Below, piece by piece: positions 61,420 through 64,000 of a DNA stretch of 64,000 bases; positions within the stretch are counted from its first letter, which is position 1, and every line of letters starts with the position of its first letter. The notes beneath the pieces are model-generated. The model did no database searches. It saw only the letters and a program-made list of their open reading frames with translations, and was not told the DNA's origin. The position numbers were made by a program, and so were the translations under genes. The stretch spans positions 39,624-103,623 of the forward strand of contig NZ_NIRR01000012.1 of NCBI RefSeq assembly GCF_002204745.1, read 5' to 3'. The stretch is from Hymenobacter amundsenii. Its GTDB lineage: Bacteria; Bacteroidota; Bacteroidia; Cytophagales; Hymenobacteraceae.

Positions 61420-61530
61420 AGGCGTGAACTGCGGGGCCCAAGCCGTTGTTGTACGACCAAACGACGCATCGTGGCGACGTAGTGTAGCGGGGCCTTTGCG
61501 AAGAATAAGCCCCGACTGCTACTGGCTTCG

Positions 61531-61538
61531 TACCTTTG
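61531..61538 (+). promoter_or_regulatory. Candidate -7 box for the Fe-S carrier gene
   Basis: TACCTTTG is an exact TAnnTTTG match, 30 bases before the ATG at 61569. Confidence 0.4.
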
Positions 61539-61568
61539 TCGCCTTACACTCCTAAAATCGAACGCACT

Positions 61569-61922
61569 ATGGCAACGGCCGTTTCCACCAAAATTGCTCC
61601 CATTAGCCTTACCTCCCGCGCTTTAGTGGAGGTTCGCAATATTCTGACTGAGAAGAATGTGCCCGGCGAATACGGCCTGCGCGTAGGTGTGCAGGGTGGT
61701 GGCTGTTCGGGCATGAGCTACCTGCTCGGTTTCGACAAGCCCAAGGAGCAGGACGAAACCTTCGACCTCGATGGGGTGCTGCTTATCATGGATAAAAAGC
61801 ACGCCATGTACGTGCTGGGCATGGAAGTCGACTTCCAGGATGGCCTCAACGCCCGCGGCTTCGTCTTCAACAACCCCCAGGCTAAAAGCACCTGCGGCTG
61901 CGGCTCCTCGTTCTCGTCGTAA
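61569..61922 (+). CDS. HesB/IscA/ErpA-type iron-sulfur cluster carrier
   Basis: The ATG at 61569 gives 117 residues. The A-type carrier motif is complete: Cys in GVQGGGCSGMSYLLGF (near 49), then FNNPQAKSTCGCGSSFSS with the C-terminal CGC pair (near 111-113). These three cysteines bind the Fe-S cluster passed to apoproteins in the cytoplasm. It may belong with a SUF system elsewhere on the chromosome. The gene is monocistronic, with its own -7 box and a terminator downstream. Confidence 0.92.
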   Translation: MATAVSTKIAPISLTSRALVEVRNILTEKNVPGEYGLRVGVQGGGCSGMSYLLGFDKPKEQDETFDLDGVLLIMDKKHAMYVLGMEVDFQDGLNARGFVFNNPQAKSTCGCGSSFSS

Positions 61923-62022
61923 GCGCTAGCGGCCGTTAGTTTGGCCCATTCAGCCCACCTGCAGCATCCTGCGTACCCTATTTGGGTATCGTTGGCCTGA
62001 CTACTACCTGCCAGTTTTATAA

Positions 62023-62057
62023 AAGAAGCCGTTTCGCCATTGGCGAAGCGGCTTCTT
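62023..62057. terminator. Terminator between the Fe-S carrier and DUF2254 genes
   Basis: AAGAAGCC (62023-62030) and TTCGCCA pair with TGGCGAA and GGCTTCTT across a very short loop, with one mismatch. It works for either converging gene. Confidence 0.75.
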
Positions 62058-62060
62058 GCT

Positions 62061-63416
62061 TTAGGGTACCTGCGGTACGGCTGGCAGCAGGGCCTTGGCC
62101 AGATAAGCCCGCACCAGCCCCAGCCGGTGGCGGACCTGATTCTGCTCATATGCGCGGGTAAGCGTGGTTTCCGTGGCGCGCTCGATCAGGTCGCACTGAC
62201 GGCGCAGGGCCTGGCGGCGTTTGTAGGAGCCCGTGCGGCGGCCAATCGTTTCGAGGGCTTTGAGCTGGCGTAGCAATATGGCCACGTTGTCGTCGCCGCT
62301 GCTGCGGATCTGGTCGAAGGCTAGCTTCACGAAATCTTCGAAGTTGCGGGTGTGGGCAATCAGGCGTACCTGGCCGTCGGCGGCGCGCAGGGGCTGGTGC
62401 AACTCGCGGCTGGCCAGGTAGGCCAGCATGGCTCCCAACCTGTCGACGCAGATAACGGCCGTGGTGGTGTCGTTGATGCCCGGCGACAGCGCTTTGAGGG
62501 CAATATCAACAATCTGGCGGAAGCCGAAAGCCACGTCCTGCTGGTCGATGCTGCGTTGGTTGTCGACGGTGAAATAGTCATTCAGCTGCTCCTGCTCCTT
62601 GTCGGTGGGCAGGCGGTCGGCAGCGTAATAGGCTACTGCCACCAAAGGCGTGTCGAGGGTTACGAAGTCGCCGAGGCGGTGTTCGAGTCGTAACACAGCG
62701 TCGTTTTCGGTGGCAAAGTCCAGCAACTCCTGACTAGCTACCCCCTGCATGTAGCCGGTGGCGGCGGCTAGCACCAGATGCCAGTTCAGGTCGGTGGTGC
62801 GTAGCGTTTCCTCCTCTTCCTGATCGGCCTCCTGGCCTACCTGCTTGGGGAAGATTTTGGTCATGCTGCTAATGGTTTCGTCGGCCGCTTCAGCAATAAT
62901 ATTGGCCGCCTGAATAGACGTAGCTATGTGGTGGATGAAGAAAATCAGCATCCCGATACTGACTAAGGCCATCAGCAGGGCAAACGACACGGCCAGCGGC
63001 GGCACAAACCCCACGTCATGGTCACTGCTGTCGCGGATAGTGCGCAGTACAATAAGGCAATACACGAAAATGCTTACGAAAAAGCCCATCACCACTTGGT
63101 TGGGCCGGTCGCGCATGAAGTTGCGCAGGATGCGCGAGGTGTACTGCCCCGACACGGTAGCCAGCGTGGAGAGCGTGAGCGAGAAAATGAGGGCCGCTAC
63201 CGTAATGGCCGAGCCGGAAATCGACGAAAGCATACCCCGGGCCCCGCTAGACCCGGCTCCGAACAGCAGCGGATAGTTGGACGTCCATTTGTTGCTGGTG
63301 CTGTTATCGATCAGCACCAGCCCGTAGGCCAGCACCATCGACGAGATGACCATCAGGGTCGGCACGAACCACAGGCTCGCGTTGATGTTAAGCCACCAGC
63401 TTTTAATTTTATTCAT
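62061..63416 (-). CDS. DUF2254 family membrane protein
   Basis: The protein has 451 residues. Four membrane helices cover the N-terminal third: WFVPTLMVISSMVLAYGLVL (about 17-36), ITVAALIFSLTLSTLATVSG (about 71-90), VVMGFFVSIFVYCLIVL (about 108-124) and FALLMALVSIGMLIFFIHHI (about 145-164). The rest is soluble, with the conserved DIALKALSPGINDTTTAVIC of DUF2254. Its function is unknown; membrane-stress roles have been suggested for relatives. It lies downstream of the DUF421 gene on the same strand, 66 bases away. Confidence 0.9.
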   Translation of the reverse strand: MNKIKSWWLNINASLWFVPTLMVISSMVLAYGLVLIDNSTSNKWTSNYPLLFGAGSSGARGMLSSISGSAITVAALIFSLTLSTLATVSGQYTSRILRNFMRDRPNQVVMGFFVSIFVYCLIVLRTIRDSSDHDVGFVPPLAVSFALLMALVSIGMLIFFIHHIATSIQAANIIAEAADETISSMTKIFPKQVGQEADQEEEETLRTTDLNWHLVLAAATGYMQGVASQELLDFATENDAVLRLEHRLGDFVTLDTPLVAVAYYAADRLPTDKEQEQLNDYFTVDNQRSIDQQDVAFGFRQIVDIALKALSPGINDTTTAVICVDRLGAMLAYLASRELHQPLRAADGQVRLIAHTRNFEDFVKLAFDQIRSSGDDNVAILLRQLKALETIGRRTGSYKRRQALRRQCDLIERATETTLTRAYEQNQVRHRLGLVRAYLAKALLPAVPQVP

Positions 63417-63482
63417 GGAGGAAATGAGGGGATAACAGGCGTTGGACAGCCTTTGTGGAAGCCGGAGCGGCGCTTCGTTCCG

Positions 63483-64000
63483 TTACGGCTTAGGCACGTT
63501 TTTCAGCGCCGAATGCGGGGCGTCGGCAGATTCGTGCTGGAGGGCGTTGAGGGTACCGTCGTTTTCGAGTACTACGGCGGCAGCCTCGGCCAGGGAGGCA
63601 ATGCCCCGCTCGCGCAGACTGGTCAGGATTTCGCCTTCCGTCACGCGCTCAGCCTTCATCTTGGCGTGCAGAAACTGGCCCTGGTACACGAGCAGCGTGG
63701 GTTCCGCCTTCACCAGCTTATCAACGGCCGAATAGCGCACCGACAGCCAGGTGATAACGTATTGCAAGCCAATAAGCATGCCCATACCCAGTAGTCCATC
63801 GGCCAGCGCCACGCTTTTGTTGAGCAGCGTAGACGCCAGCATCGAGCCCAAGGCTACCGTCACAATGAGGTCGAAGGCATTCATCTTCGAGAGCGTACGC
63901 TTGCCCGAAGTCCGCAGCAGCAGAATCAGGCCCACATAAACCATTACCCCAACCACAGCGATGCGGCCCAGGCTGGCCCAATTGGTAAAGAAAATTTGCT
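63483..64000 (-). CDS. DUF421 (YetF-like) membrane protein, 5' end outside the window
   Basis: The frame stays open to the window edge; a GTG at 63956 is internal to the first membrane helix and not the likely start. Visible sequence starts QIFFTNWASLGRIAVVGVMV, then LILLLRTSGKRTLSKMNAFD and LIVTVALGSMLAS, the conserved helices of YetF-type proteins. The soluble DUF421 domain follows (TLLVYQGQFLHAKMKAERVT, SLRERGIASLAEAAAVVLEN). The role is unknown; Bacillus YetF-type proteins are membrane proteins linked to spore and envelope functions. At least 172 residues are visible. Confidence 0.88.
   Translation of the reverse strand, partial: QIFFTNWASLGRIAVVGVMVYVGLILLLRTSGKRTLSKMNAFDLIVTVALGSMLASTLLNKSVALADGLLGMGMLIGLQYVITWLSVRYSAVDKLVKAEPTLLVYQGQFLHAKMKAERVTEGEILTSLRERGIASLAEAAAVVLENDGTLNALQHESADAPHSALKNVPKP

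Noticed and set aside
1..64000. CRISPR array, prophage or restriction-modification system
   Set aside because: No regularly spaced repeats, phage structural genes, integrase, methyltransferase or nuclease genes were seen in the window.

Overview
The window looks like chromosomal DNA of a GC-rich Bacteroidota of the Hymenobacter type (Cytophagales/Hymenobacteraceae). This is inferred from gene content, not from a marker-gene search. Supporting signs are a SusC/SusD outer-membrane nutrient pair, type IX secretion parts (PorQ, a PorE-like OmpA protein, a DUF4835/PorD-like protein), the Bacteroidota form of RNA polymerase omega, an OstA/LptA-like protein, BshA (bacillithiol synthesis), and the Bacteroidota -7 promoter box TAnnTTTG in front of many genes. 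Shine-Dalgarno sequences are mostly weak. No rRNA, convincing tRNA, CRISPR array or prophage was seen.

Layout. 1-6 kb: a gene cut by the window edge, lysS, two YtxH-type small membrane proteins, a Kazal-type inhibitor lipoprotein, a cupin and a Tat-exported dienelactone hydrolase. 6-12 kb: an AT-rich leader and a SusC-SusD-lipoprotein operon. 12.3-14.7 kb: an insertion-sequence graveyard. An IS5-type element sits inside an IS630-type transposase, which is cut on its other side by a truncated IS3-type element, which in turn abuts the last 35 or so codons of a second SusD gene. 14.8-27 kb: housekeeping and envelope genes (SDR, hslU, porQ, lon, PorE-like, DUF6702, rseP, dxr). 27-40 kb: more accessory content (GreA-like factor, lipoprotein, slipin-like protein, RsbQ-like hydrolase, a lone molybdopterin oxidoreductase subunit, M28 peptidase, ABC exporter, PRISE-type reductase, a minimal nucleotidyltransferase with its small partner). 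40-51 kb: fabI, recN, a DUF4835-coaB-coaC-rpoZ-bamD cluster with coaBC split in two, the LptA-like gene, tilS and mdh. 51-64 kb: two rhomboid proteases, mutL, a GH3/beta-lactamase fusion, bshA, a small membrane protein, an ErpA/SufA-type Fe-S carrier, a DUF2254 membrane protein and a DUF421 protein cut by the right edge.

Functional threads. Envelope building and quality control dominate: BamD, LptA-like, RseP, Lon, HslU, the T9SS parts and rhomboids. Malate dehydrogenase and BshA are metabolically linked, because malate is the BshA acceptor. Intergenic regions carry several long palindromic elements. One family has four recognisable copies (near 18.4, 45.4, 47.0 and 50.5 kb) sharing a CTCTACCGC core.

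No clearly new multi-gene system stands out. The most unusual items are the overlapping nucleotidyltransferase/small-protein pair, the split coaBC, the orphan molybdopterin subunit, the palindromic repeat family, and the nested IS scar with its SusD remnant.
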